The notes beneath the pieces were generated by a model. That model ran no database searches. It worked only from the letters and a program-made list of their open reading frames with translations, and was not told where the DNA came from. The position numbers and the translations under genes were made by a program. A DNA stretch of 64,000 nucleotides from Rhodospirillum sp047263945 (GTDB lineage: Bacteria; Pseudomonadota; Alphaproteobacteria; Rhodospirillales; Rhodospirillaceae), in the NCBI RefSeq assembly GCF_047263945.1, contig NZ_JBLAVB010000002.1, positions 434,001 to 498,000 of the forward strand. The letters are read 5' to 3'. Shown one piece after another: positions 43,109 to 51,802 of the stretch (position 1 is its first letter; every line of letters begins with the position of its first letter).

Positions 43109-43190
43109 CCTGGGGTCTGGGGCCTTTCGGCCCCAGTGGGGGACGGGGCAAAGCCCCGTGACGGGAAAGGACTGACTGTCGTGTACCGTG
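43109..43190. repeat. Family A dispersed repeat, copy A4 (one half)
   Basis: TGGGGTCTGGGGCCTTTCGG, then CCCCAGTGGGGGACGGGGCA and AAGCCCCGTGACGGGAAA, ending GACTGTCGTGTACCGTG. Same order as in A5 and the same end as A2, with the GGGCGATGCCC hairpin module missing. Lies between the convergent permease and YbjQ genes. Confidence 0.8.
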
Positions 43191-43215
43191 CTTCTATTCC
43201 ATTTGCCTCGGTCGT

Positions 43216-43539
43216 TCAGCCCAGTTTCACCGCCGTGCCATTGGCGGCGACCATCAGCAGCATTTTTTGGTCGCCGCCGAGAACTTGGTAATCCAGGTCC
43301 ACGCCGATCACCGCATCGGCGCCGACAGCTTGGGCGCGTTCTTCCAGTTCGGCGAGGGCGGCGTTTTTGGCCTCCAGGAACTCGCTTTCATAGCTGCCGG
43401 AGCGTCCACCGACCACATCGCGGATGGATCCAAAGAAGTCCTTGAAAATGTTCGTGCCCTGCACGGCCTCGCCAGAAACGATGCCCAGATAGGCGGTGAT
43501 ATGTTTGCCTTCGACGGACTCAGTGGTGGTGAGGATCAT
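43216..43539 (-). CDS. YbjQ/UPF0145 family protein
   Basis: 107 residues. The motifs MILTTTESVEGKHITAYLGI, VSGEAVQGTNIFKDFF, YESEFLEAKNAALAELEERA and GADAVIGVDLDYQVLG are those of the YbjQ heavy-metal-binding domain family, a pentameric small protein of unknown role. Downstream of the phosphatase gene on the same strand with a 34-base gap. Confidence 0.93.
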   Translation of the reverse strand: MILTTTESVEGKHITAYLGIVSGEAVQGTNIFKDFFGSIRDVVGGRSGSYESEFLEAKNAALAELEERAQAVGADAVIGVDLDYQVLGGDQKMLLMVAANGTAVKLG

Positions 43540-43573
43540 GGACGGAGTTTCCTTCGTTATAAATTGGGAATGG

Positions 43574-44047
43574 TCACAGGTGGGCTTTCAAATCGGCGAG
43601 CAGGCCATCGCAGGCGTCTTCCACCATGGTGAGCGCGGTGGTGAACCCGTCCTCTCCACCATAATAGGGATCGGGCACGTCGGTGCCCTTGGCATGGAGG
43701 GTGGCAAAGTCCATGAGCATGTGGAGCCGGTCCCGTTTGTCCTCTGGACAGGATCGCTGGAGGCTGCGGAAATGACCCCGGTCCAGGGCCAGAATATAGT
43801 CGAACCCGTCGAAGTCCGCTTTTTCCACCTGTCGGGCCTTTTGCCCCTCCATGGAATAGCCCCGCAACCGTGCTGCGGCCCGGGATCGGGAGTCTGGTGG
43901 TTCTCCGATGTGGTAAGCGGTGGTCCCTGCGCTGTCGACCTGGATCCGGTCGGCCAGTCCGGCCTCCGCGACCTTGGCCTTCAGGACGGCCTCGCCCGTG
44001 GGGGAGCGGCAGATGTTTCCAGTGCAAACGAAAAGGACACGGATCAT
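43574..44047 (-). CDS. Low-molecular-weight protein-tyrosine phosphatase
   Basis: 157 residues. P-loop VLFVCTGNICRSPTGEAVL (C-x5-R) at residue 8 and the general acid in VPDPYYGGEDGF. Middle part VDSAGTTAYHIGEPPDSRSR typical. It removes phosphate from tyrosine or arginine residues. No kinase or capsule gene lies nearby to suggest a partner. Divergent from the sirtuin gene. Confidence 0.95.
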   Translation of the reverse strand: MIRVLFVCTGNICRSPTGEAVLKAKVAEAGLADRIQVDSAGTTAYHIGEPPDSRSRAAARLRGYSMEGQKARQVEKADFDGFDYILALDRGHFRSLQRSCPEDKRDRLHMLMDFATLHAKGTDVPDPYYGGEDGFTTALTMVEDACDGLLADLKAHL

Positions 44048-44134
44048 GGGAGCCTCATTTTCCGTGGGGGGGGGTATGTTGGTTCGGCCCTGGATCGGAC
44101 CAAGCGCTTCTGGATAGCATGACCCTCCCAGTTC

Positions 44135-44168
44135 AAGGAAGCGCCCAACTTAAGGAAGCGCCCAACTT
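44135..44168 (+). repeat. Perfect 17-base tandem repeat upstream of the sirtuin gene
   Basis: AAGGAAGCGCCCAACTT occurs twice in a row (44135-44151, 44152-44168), and AAGAAAGCG begins a decayed third copy that supplies the purine-rich ribosome site before ATG 44185. Confidence 0.8.
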
Positions 44169-44184
44169 AAGAAAGCGAACGACC

Positions 44185-44943
44185 ATGACAAATGCCCTTC
44201 CGGAGATCACACGCTCCGACCTGGATCCCGAAGATTCCATCGTCATTCTGACCGGGGCGGGGATTTCCAAGGAATCCGGTCTCGATACCTTCCGCGACGC
44301 CGACGGTATCTGGAAAAAGGTGCGGTTGGAAGATGTCGCAACTCCTGAGGGATTCGCTCGGGATCCCGACGGAGTCCATGCGTTCTACAATGCCCGCCGT
44401 CGGACCCTGCTGGACACCGAAGTTGTGCCGAATGCGGCCCATGAAGCCCTGGTTCGCCTGGAACGGGAATGGCCGGGTGGGGTGTTGCTGGTGACCCAGA
44501 ACATCGACGACCTGCACGAACGGGCGGGATCCTCTCCGGAGAATTTGATCCATATGCATGGGGAGCTGTTCAAGGTGCGCTGCGACCCCTGCGGTGTGAT
44601 CTTCGATTGGCGTACCGACCTGTCCCGGCAGGACCCCTGCCCGGCCTGCGGGCGACCGGAAGGCCTGCGGCCTCATGTGGTTTGGTTCGGGGAAATGCCC
44701 CTGGACATGGAGCGGATCCATCACGCCTTGACCCGTTGCGGGCTGTTTTTGTCTATCGGCACCTCCGGAACGGTCTATCCGGCGGCGGGCTTCGTCCAGG
44801 TCGCCAAGTTGGAGGCGGATGCCCATACGGTGGAGCTGAACCTGGAGGCCGGAGAGGGGTCCAGCCTGTTTGATCAGCACGTCCATGACCTGGCGAGTCG
44901 CGCGGTTCCCGCCTTCGTGGATATGTTGCTGGCGGGACTTTGA
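44185..44943 (+). CDS. NAD-dependent protein deacylase (sirtuin, CobB type)
   Basis: 252 residues from ATG 44185. VILTGAGISKESGLDTFRDA, TQNIDDLHERAG, HMHGELFKVRC and the zinc cysteines CDPCG...CPACG. YNARRR at about residue 70 is the Y-x2-R pair of class III sirtuins, which remove succinyl and malonyl as well as acetyl groups. Not to be confused with the cobalamin cobB at 8.6 kb. Followed after three bases by the uracil glycosylase gene. Confidence 0.95.
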   Translation: MTNALPEITRSDLDPEDSIVILTGAGISKESGLDTFRDADGIWKKVRLEDVATPEGFARDPDGVHAFYNARRRTLLDTEVVPNAAHEALVRLEREWPGGVLLVTQNIDDLHERAGSSPENLIHMHGELFKVRCDPCGVIFDWRTDLSRQDPCPACGRPEGLRPHVVWFGEMPLDMERIHHALTRCGLFLSIGTSGTVYPAAGFVQVAKLEADAHTVELNLEAGEGSSLFDQHVHDLASRAVPAFVDMLLAGL

Positions 44944-44946
44944 TCC

Positions 44947-45552
44947 GTGACGGATATCCTGGACGCTTTGCGCACCAGGGCTGAGGCCTGCGTGCTTTGC
45001 GCTGATCACTTGCCCCTTGGGCCACGGCCGGTCTTGCGTGTTTCGGATACGGCACGATTGTTGGTGGTCGGTCAGGCGCCCGGGACCCGGGTCCATGAAA
45101 CGGGGATCCCCTGGAATGACGCCAGTGGGGATCGGTTGCGGGACTGGATGGGGCTGGATCGCGCGGCCTTCTACGACCTGTCCCGGGTGGCGATCCTGCC
45201 CATGGGGCTTTGCTACCCAGGGCGAGCCAAGGGCAAGGGCGGTGGGGATGCTCCTCCCCGTCCCGAATGTGGCCCCCTTTGGCAGCCGCCGTTCCTCGAG
45301 GCCATGCCCCAGGTGGAGTGCATCCTTCTCGTCGGAGGATATGCCCAAGCCTTCCATCTGGGGAAGGCCCGTGCAGCGACCATGACCGAAACGGTTCGCC
45401 GGTTCGCGGACTTCGGGCCTGGGTACGTCCCCCTCCCCCACCCAAGTTGGCGAAACACCGCCTGGATGCGCCGGAATCCCTGGTTCGAGGCAGAGGTTCT
45501 GCCTGTTCTCAAAGAGAGGGTGCGGGATCTTCTGACCTGTCCTCACTCCTGA
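44947..45552 (+). CDS. Uracil-DNA glycosylase superfamily protein
   Basis: 201 residues from GTG 44947. Superfamily motifs: LLVVGQAPGTRVHETGIPWN (motif 1) and LPHPSWRNTAWMRR (motif 3). Cysteines CVLC at the N-terminus may be part of an iron-sulfur site, though a full four-cysteine set is not obvious. It belongs to the short COG1573 branch; activity on uracil in DNA is inferred. In operon with the sirtuin. Confidence 0.85.
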   Translation: MTDILDALRTRAEACVLCADHLPLGPRPVLRVSDTARLLVVGQAPGTRVHETGIPWNDASGDRLRDWMGLDRAAFYDLSRVAILPMGLCYPGRAKGKGGGDAPPRPECGPLWQPPFLEAMPQVECILLVGGYAQAFHLGKARAATMTETVRRFADFGPGYVPLPHPSWRNTAWMRRNPWFEAEVLPVLKERVRDLLTCPHS

Positions 45553-45623
45553 CCACGGACCCCTTTGATCCAGGAAGCCTTTTTCGTTGCGAAATCAAAA
45601 AGACAACAGACCCTCTTGGATGA
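45553..45623. other. Short intergenic stretch with a family A-like fragment
   Basis: GACCACGGACCCCTTTGATC at 45551-45570 resembles the TCACGGACCCTTTGATCCC segment inside repeat A2. Nothing else is recognised before the chemoreceptor remnant. Confidence 0.35.
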
Positions 45624-45797
45624 CCTCGGCGAGGCGGTCTACGGCTGGGTTTGGTCGATCGGTGCCGCGAAGCAGACGGAGGGACAGACTCCGCTGCCTC
45701 TGCGGAGGGTCTGCGGGACGTTGCCAACAGCCTGTTGAACGAGGCTGATGGTCTTCGGAGCCAGGTCAGGGCGTTCCTGACCTCCATTCGGGGGTAG
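45624..45797 (+). pseudogene. C-terminal remnant of a methyl-accepting chemotaxis protein
   Basis: Frame from 45624 to TAG 45795 gives SAASAEGLRDVANSLLNEAD, then GLRSQVRAFLTSIRG and stop. This matches the extreme C-terminus of many alphaproteobacterial chemoreceptors (LR...A..L..EV..FL..IR). Upstream of about 45660 the similarity is lost and the frame has a TGA at 45621. No start or signalling hairpin remains. It lies between the uracil glycosylase and mutS. Confidence 0.5.
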
Positions 45798-45904
45798 GGG
45801 CGCTTTCATCAAGGTCTGGACCCGGGCGCGGTCATTCGTGTTAGTTTGCCGCGCCCACTTCCACGTCCGCCCCTGTCCAAAACCCGAGCCCCCGTAGGTC
45901 CACC

Positions 45905-48667
45905 TTGACTGCCGAGCCCCAAGCCTCCGCATCCGACATCGATAGGTCTGCGTCCACTCCGGACAGAGACATCCCTGCCGATGCGACCCCGATGATGGCC
46001 CAATATCTGTCCATCAAGGGGGCCTATCCCGACAGTCTGCTGTTCTACCGCATGGGGGATTTTTACGAGCTGTTCTTCGAGGACGCGGTGAAGGCCTCGG
46101 AAACCCTGGATATTGCTCTGACCAAACGGGGCAAGCATTCGGGCGATGACATCCCCATGTGCGGCGTGCCGATCCATTCCCACGAGGCCTACCTCTCCCG
46201 CCTGATCCGTGCCGGTCATAAGGTCGCCATCTGCGAGCAGATGGAGGATCCCACCGAGGCCCGCAAGCAGCGGGGCTATAAGGCGGTGGTCAAGCGGGAG
46301 GTGGTGCGCCTTGTCACCCCCGGAACGATCACCGAGGAGGAGCTGCTGGATGCCCGCTCCCACAACTACCTGGCGGCCTTGACCCGTTTGCGGGATGCGG
46401 CGGCCCTGGCTTGGGTTGATGTGTCCACGGGCGATATTCTCTCCCAACCGTTGGAAGAGGGCGATATTGCCCCGGCGCTGGCCCGGCTGTCCCCCGGCGA
46501 GTTGATCCTGTCGGAAAAGTTGATCCAGGATCCGGCCCTGTTCGAGGTCTTCGGCCCCCATAAGTCGCGCCTTAGCCCCCTCCCCTCTAGTCGTTTCGAT
46601 AGTGAGAACGCCCGCAAGCGGGTGGAGGCTTTGTTCGGGGTCAAGGCACTGGACGGCTTCGGAGGGTTCACCCGGGCCGAGGTTGCGGCCATCGGGTCCC
46701 TGATCGATTACGTGGAACTGACCCAGGTGGGGCGCCTGCCCCACCTCTCTCCGCCGCGTCGCCTGTCCCGTGGCGCGCGGATGGAAATCGATGCGGCCAC
46801 CCGGCGGAACCTGGAACTGACCGAGACCCTGACCGGAGGTCGCAAGGGAAGCCTGTTGGCCCAAGTGGATCGCACGGTGACCGGCGCAGGCGCCCGCCTG
46901 CTGGCTGACCGCCTCGCCGCGCCCCTGACGGATCCGGCGGAAATCACCGAGCGATTGGACGCTGTGGGATTTCTTTTGGATGCGGAACAGACCCGGGTGG
47001 ATTTGCGGGCTCACCTGAAGGGCTGTCCGGACATGGAACGGGCGCTGTCTCGCCTGTCCCTTGAGCGGGGCGGCCCCCGGGATCTCGCCAGCGTGCGGGA
47101 GGCTCTCTTCCGGGTGCCCACCATCCGCCTTCTGGTGCGGGACGCAGCGGGTGGCGCCCCTCCCCGGGAGCTTGATGGTGCCCTGGTCGATCTGGGCCAG
47201 CATGATGGTTTGGTGGACTTGCTGGATCGGGCACTGGCAGAGGATTTGCCCCTGCTCGCCCGGGATGGGGGGTTTATCCGTAAGGGATTTCATCCAGCTT
47301 TAGATGAACTGCGGGGGCTACGGGAGGAAAGCCGCCGCTTGATCACCAATCTGCAATCCCGTTACGCCCAGGAAACGGGAATCCAGGCCCTGAAGGTTAA
47401 GCATAACAACGTTCTGGGCTATTTCATCGAAGTTCCGGCGGGCCGGGCAGACAAATTGATGACGGCCAAGGGCGAGGGTGACGGGGAGGCCAACCCCTTC
47501 ATGCATCGCCAGACGCTGGCCAACCAAGTACGCTTCACCACGGTCGATCTGTCCGAACTGGAGGACAAGATCCGCGGCGCCGCAGACAAAGCCCTGGCCC
47601 TTGAACTCAGTCTTTTCGCCGATTTGCGCCAGGAGATCCTGTCCCGGGCCGGAGATATCGCCCGGGCTGCGGCGGGTCTCGCCCGACTGGATGTCTGCCA
47701 GGGGTTGGCCGATCTGGCCGCCGACCTGCGCTATGCCCGGCCGGAGGTGACGGCCGGGTTGGACTTCCAGATCAAGGGGGGACGCCATCCCGTGGTCGAA
47801 GCCGCCCTCGCCGCCGAAGGGGGGGAGGCCTTCGTCGCCAACGACTGCGACTTGGAAGCCCAACAGCGGCTTTGGCTGCTGACCGGTCCGAACATGGCCG
47901 GTAAGTCCACGTTCCTGCGGCAGAATGCCCTGATTGCCGTGCTTGCCCAGATGGGGTCCTTCGTTCCTGCGGAAAGCGCGCGGATTGGCGTGGTGGACCG
48001 CCTGTTCTCCCGCGTCGGCGCTGCGGACGATCTGGCCCGGGGTCGCTCCACCTTCATGGTGGAAATGGTGGAGACGGCGGCCATCCTCAATCAGGCCACA
48101 GAGCGTTCGTTGGTCATTCTGGATGAAATCGGGCGGGGCACGGCCACCTACGATGGCCTGTCCATTGCCTGGGCAACGGTGGAGAACCTCCACGATATGA
48201 CCCGTTGCCGGGCTCTTTTTGCTACCCATTACCACGAACTGACGGCGCTCCGATCCCGCCTGGATCACCTCTCCTGCCACACCATGCGCATCAAGGAATG
48301 GAAGGATCAGGTGGTCTTCCTGCATGAGGTGGGACCGGGTGCTGCGGATCGATCCTACGGGATCCATGTGGCGCGCCTTGCCGGTTTGCCGCCCCGGGTC
48401 ATCGCCCGCGCCCAGGAAGTCCTCGACCTTCTGGAAAAGGGAGATCAATCGGGCGCTGCGACCCGACTGGCCGACGACCTGCCCCTCTTCGCGGCGGCCC
48501 GGCCCAAGTCAGGCACGGGGACTGGCGGAAGCGGCGGGGCGTCCAGCGGACCCCATCCCTTGGAAGAGGCTCTGAAGGCCGTCAATCCGGATGAGTTGAC
48601 CCCCCGGGAAGCCCTGGATGCGCTCTATCGGTTGAAGGGGATGGTGGGGGGATCCCCATCGTCATAG
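45905..48667 (+). CDS. mutS: DNA mismatch repair protein MutS
   Basis: 920 residues from TTG 45905; an internal ATG at residue 30 is an alternative. Mismatch-binding motif FYRMGDFYELFFEDA (Phe-x-Glu) in domain I, connector, lever and clamp domains, then the ATPase: GPNMAGKSTFLRQNALIAVL near 661-680, DDLARGRSTFMVEMVETAAI, DEIGRGTATYDGLSIAWATV, ATHYHEL. Short C-terminal dimerisation helix PREALDALYRLK. Complete. A family A repeat follows. Confidence 0.97.
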   Translation: MTAEPQASASDIDRSASTPDRDIPADATPMMAQYLSIKGAYPDSLLFYRMGDFYELFFEDAVKASETLDIALTKRGKHSGDDIPMCGVPIHSHEAYLSRLIRAGHKVAICEQMEDPTEARKQRGYKAVVKREVVRLVTPGTITEEELLDARSHNYLAALTRLRDAAALAWVDVSTGDILSQPLEEGDIAPALARLSPGELILSEKLIQDPALFEVFGPHKSRLSPLPSSRFDSENARKRVEALFGVKALDGFGGFTRAEVAAIGSLIDYVELTQVGRLPHLSPPRRLSRGARMEIDAATRRNLELTETLTGGRKGSLLAQVDRTVTGAGARLLADRLAAPLTDPAEITERLDAVGFLLDAEQTRVDLRAHLKGCPDMERALSRLSLERGGPRDLASVREALFRVPTIRLLVRDAAGGAPPRELDGALVDLGQHDGLVDLLDRALAEDLPLLARDGGFIRKGFHPALDELRGLREESRRLITNLQSRYAQETGIQALKVKHNNVLGYFIEVPAGRADKLMTAKGEGDGEANPFMHRQTLANQVRFTTVDLSELEDKIRGAADKALALELSLFADLRQEILSRAGDIARAAAGLARLDVCQGLADLAADLRYARPEVTAGLDFQIKGGRHPVVEAALAAEGGEAFVANDCDLEAQQRLWLLTGPNMAGKSTFLRQNALIAVLAQMGSFVPAESARIGVVDRLFSRVGAADDLARGRSTFMVEMVETAAILNQATERSLVILDEIGRGTATYDGLSIAWATVENLHDMTRCRALFATHYHELTALRSRLDHLSCHTMRIKEWKDQVVFLHEVGPGAADRSYGIHVARLAGLPPRVIARAQEVLDLLEKGDQSGAATRLADDLPLFAAARPKSGTGTGGSGGASSGPHPLEEALKAVNPDELTPREALDALYRLKGMVGGSPSS

Positions 48668-48827
48668 AACGGAATGAGGAAAAGTGGGCATCGGTTTCCC
48701 GTCACGGGGCTTTGCCCCGTCCCCCACTGGGGCCGAAAGGCCCCAGACCCCAAGCTCTTATTTATAAAAGAAAAATGGGCTTGGGCTATCGCCCAGAAAA
48801 AGACGAGATCCTGTCGGGTACCGTGGG
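48668..48827. repeat. Family A dispersed repeat, copy A5, with a B-like edge
   Basis: Edge GGAAAAGTGGGCATCGG resembles family B. Then TTTCCCGTCACGGGGCTTTG, CCCCGTCCCCCACTGGGGCC, GAAAGGCCCCAGACCCC, ATTTATAAAAGAAAAATGGG, TTGGGCTATCGCCCA and GACGAGATCCTGTCGGGTACCGTGG. Nearly complete copy lacking the second inverted end. Confidence 0.8.
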
Positions 48828-48949
48828 ACAGACCTAATTTCATCGTGATCTAACGGATGGGGATTTCCGTTTTTCATTAATATATTTATAAATAGCGGGC
48901 AACGATTGGCCCGGGGCTCAACCCGTGTCCTGAATACAGGGAGTGACCC

Positions 48950-49708
48950 ATGACTCTGGCGACCGCCTCCATGGACGAGAGCGAGCGTGCCTTACGCACT
49001 GATCTGGCCGCCTGCTACCGAATTTTCCATATGCTTGGCTGGACTGAGTTGATCTACAACCACATCACCCTGCGCTTGCCCGGGCCGGACCGGCATTTTC
49101 TGATCAATCCCTTCGGCTTGCACTATTCGGAGGTCACGGCATCCAATCTGGTGAAGATCGATCTGAAGGGACAGATTGTCTCGTCATCAAATCATCCGGT
49201 GAATCCTGCGGGCTTCACCCTGCATTCGGCCATCCATGCCGGGGTTGCGGGTGCCCATTGCGTCATGCATACCCATACCACTGCCGGGTCCGCCGTGGCC
49301 TGTAGTGCCCAGGGATTGTCCTGGGACAATTTCTACTCGGCCCAACTCCATGGTCGGGTCTCCACCCACGATTTCGAGGGGATCACCGTCCATGCGGAGG
49401 AAGGACCCCGGGTTGTGGATTCAATAAATAACCGGAATGTTCTCATTCTGCGCAACCACGGTCTTTTGACCTGGGGCGGCACGGTGGAAGAGGCTTTCGC
49501 CTATCTGTGGACCGCTCAGCGCGCCTGCGAGATCCAGGTGATGGGCGCCGCGCTTGGGCCGACCCTGCCGATTGAGGAACCGGTGCTGGAGAAATGCGCC
49601 CGGGATGCCCTTCAGTTCAATCCCAAGTACGGGGCGGGGCGGGATGGTTTCGATGCCATGGTTCGGTTGGTGGATACCATCGACCCCTCCTATCGGGACC
49701 TGGATTGA
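48950..49708 (+). CDS. Class II aldolase/adducin family protein
   Basis: 252 residues. Metal-binding motifs: HCVMHTHTTAGSAVA (two histidines) and LRNHGLLTWGGTVEEAF (third); GWTELIYNHITLRLPG and INPFGLHYSEVTASNLVKID at the start. Belongs to the branch found next to dehydrogenases in catabolic clusters rather than L-fuculose aldolase itself. The next gene starts 25 bases later, giving a three-gene cassette. Confidence 0.9.
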   Translation: MTLATASMDESERALRTDLAACYRIFHMLGWTELIYNHITLRLPGPDRHFLINPFGLHYSEVTASNLVKIDLKGQIVSSSNHPVNPAGFTLHSAIHAGVAGAHCVMHTHTTAGSAVACSAQGLSWDNFYSAQLHGRVSTHDFEGITVHAEEGPRVVDSINNRNVLILRNHGLLTWGGTVEEAFAYLWTAQRACEIQVMGAALGPTLPIEEPVLEKCARDALQFNPKYGAGRDGFDAMVRLVDTIDPSYRDLD

Positions 49709-49733
49709 CCCCGGAGCGGAGAGGAAAAGGCAC

Positions 49734-50735
49734 ATGCGGATTTGTATTTACGGTTTGGGTGCTATCGGAGGCCTGATGGCGGCTCGTCTGGGTGTTGCGG
49801 GTCATGTGGTGTCCGCCGTCGCCCGGGGCGCGACCTTGGCTTCCGTTCGGAAGCGGGGCATGGTCCTGGTGGAATCCGATCCCGAAGGCGGGGAAACGCG
49901 GACGGAAGTCCCCGTGATCGCCGCGGACCGGCTGGAGGATCTGGGACCCCAGGATTTGGTGATCCTCTCCATCAAAAGCACGGCTCTGGGGGAGGTGGCG
50001 CCCCTTCTGGGTGCGGCGCTCGGTCCCGAAACGACCCTCCTGTCGACCATGAATGGGATCCCTTGGTGGTTCTTCCATGGTCTGTCGGCATTCGAGGGGA
50101 GAAAAACCCTGGAAACGGTTGACCCCGGTGGCGGGGTGACCCGGGCGCTTGACCCAGACCGGGTGCTGGGTTGTGTCACTCATCTGGCCGCGACGGCGCC
50201 GGAACCCGGCGTGGCGCGATGGATTGCTGGCAAGGGATTGTTCATCGGTGAACCGACCGGGGGCGGAGAAACACCAAGGGCCAGGGCGATCTGCGCCGCC
50301 CTGAGCGAGGCGGGATTTGACGTTACGGCCGTGGACTCCATCCAGCGGGAGATCTGGCTGAAGCTCTGGGGCAATATGACCATGAACCCGGTTTCGGCCC
50401 TGACCGGGGCATCCTGTGACCGGATTCTGGACGACCCCTTGCTCCGCGCCTTCCTGTCCCGTTGCATGGTCGAGGCCGCCGAGGTCGGAGGGCGGATCGG
50501 CATTCCCATCGATATGGATCCGGAAGGACGCCACGCCATGACCCGAAAACTGGGCGCCTTTCGGACCTCCATGCTTCAGGATGCCGACGCGGGGAAACCC
50601 CTGGAATTGGATGCCTTGGTGGCTGCGGTCCGGGAAATCGCGGGACAGGTCGGGGTGAAAACGCCTAATATCGATGCCTTGTTTGGCATGATCCGGGTCC
50701 AGGCGCGCACCCGGGGTCTTTATCCGGAGGATTGA
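49734..50735 (+). CDS. Ketopantoate reductase family (2-dehydropantoate 2-reductase-like)
   Basis: 333 residues from ATG 49734. NADPH-binding start MRICIYGLGAIGGLMAARLG, then LVILSIKSTALGEVAPLL, TMNGIPWWFF and the catalytic lysine region IQREIWLKLWGNMTMNPVSA with LTGASCDRILDD. The family includes PanE and paralogues in catabolic cassettes. Position between an aldolase and an SDR argues for a 2-keto-acid reductase of unknown substrate rather than pantothenate synthesis. Confidence 0.9.
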   Translation: MRICIYGLGAIGGLMAARLGVAGHVVSAVARGATLASVRKRGMVLVESDPEGGETRTEVPVIAADRLEDLGPQDLVILSIKSTALGEVAPLLGAALGPETTLLSTMNGIPWWFFHGLSAFEGRKTLETVDPGGGVTRALDPDRVLGCVTHLAATAPEPGVARWIAGKGLFIGEPTGGGETPRARAICAALSEAGFDVTAVDSIQREIWLKLWGNMTMNPVSALTGASCDRILDDPLLRAFLSRCMVEAAEVGGRIGIPIDMDPEGRHAMTRKLGAFRTSMLQDADAGKPLELDALVAAVREIAGQVGVKTPNIDALFGMIRVQARTRGLYPED

Positions 50736-50738
50736 CTC

Positions 50739-51536
50739 GTGGATCGAAATGATCGGGCGCGGACCGGGCCGCGCGTTGCTATCGTGACCGGCGCCAGTCG
50801 GGGGATTGGCCGGGCCATTGTGCTCGCTCTCGCGGCTGAGGGGATGGCCCTGTCCCTGGCCGCCAGGGATGCGGAGGCCCTGGAGGCAGTGAAAACCGAA
50901 GCCCTGGCCAAGGGCGCACCGGAGGTTTTGTGTTTTCCCGGAGACCTGACGGAAACCGAAGTGCCAGCACAGATCGTTTCGGAAACCGTTTCAATCCTGG
51001 GCGGGTTGGATGTGCTGATCAATAACGCTGGCGCCACCAAGCGGGGGGATTTTTTGGAGCTGAGCGACACCGATCACTTGGATGGCTTCGCCCTGAAATA
51101 TCATGCTGCGGTCCGATTCTGCCGGGCGGCCTGGCCCCATCTCACCCATGATCGGGGGGTCATTCTGATGATCTCGGGGATCGGTGCCCACACCCCCCGG
51201 GCTGACTTCACCGTTGGGGGACCGGTCAATTCGGCCATGATCAATTTTGCCAAAGCCCTGGCGCATAAAGCCGGTGGGGGGGCGCCCCGGGTGAATGTGG
51301 TTTGCCCCGGCCATGTGGTGACCGATCGCCTCGCATTCCGGGTCCAGGCCCATGCGGAGGCCACGGGTCTCTCTTTAGACGACGCCAGGGAGGCCCTGCG
51401 CGAAGCTGCGGGCATCGCCCGATATGGGACTCCGGAGGATATCGCGGCCATGGTGGCCTTTTTGTGCTCCGATGCCGCGTCCTATGTGCATGGCGCTGTC
51501 TTGAATGTGGATGGTGGCGCCACGCCGGGGCTCTAG
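50739..51536 (+). CDS. Short-chain dehydrogenase/reductase
   Basis: 265 residues from GTG 50739, three bases after the previous stop. VAIVTGASRGIGRAIVLALA (cofactor site), LINNAGATKRGDFLEL, catalytic serine in ILMISGIGAH, but the usual Y-x3-K is not obvious: the region reads VGGPVNSAMINFAKALAHKA, with Asn in place of Tyr, so activity may be altered. C-terminal SYVHGAVLNVDGGATPG is typical. Its stop codon TAG is the first base set of repeat C2. Confidence 0.9.
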   Translation: MDRNDRARTGPRVAIVTGASRGIGRAIVLALAAEGMALSLAARDAEALEAVKTEALAKGAPEVLCFPGDLTETEVPAQIVSETVSILGGLDVLINNAGATKRGDFLELSDTDHLDGFALKYHAAVRFCRAAWPHLTHDRGVILMISGIGAHTPRADFTVGGPVNSAMINFAKALAHKAGGGAPRVNVVCPGHVVTDRLAFRVQAHAEATGLSLDDAREALREAAGIARYGTPEDIAAMVAFLCSDAASYVHGAVLNVDGGATPGL

Positions 51537-51657
51537 AGTATTCCGAGATCAAGTTGGGTCGCTTTGCGACCAAACTTGGCCTCGAAGATACTCTAAAACT
51601 TATAGAATGAGAGTGAAACGGGGCCAGCTTGACTCAAGCTGATCCCGTTTCACTCTA
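51534..51657 (-). repeat. Family C dispersed repeat, copy C2 (double hairpin)
   Basis: Inverted copy of C1. Hairpin 1: TAGAGTATTCCGAGATCAAG and GCGACCAAACTTGG pair around GGTCGCTTTGCGACC; hairpin 2: AGAGTGAAACGGGGCCAGCT and AGCTGATCCCGTTTCACTCT. It overlaps the SDR stop codon and separates it from glnD. Confidence 0.85.
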
Positions 51658-51802
51658 AGCCCAGGCCAGGAGAACGGAGAAAAATTCACCGTTTATCCGG
51701 GTGCGAAACCCTTTAGACTCCCCATGTCAGTCACACCCGCCAATGGGGGAGCGTCCGAAGTCCGCTCCTCCTTTCTGGATTGGCGGGAAGGAAAGGGTTT
51801 TT

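Noticed and set aside
45809..47293. Open frame of 494 codons opposite mutS
   Set aside because: Antisense to the conserved MutS core, no recognisable domain.
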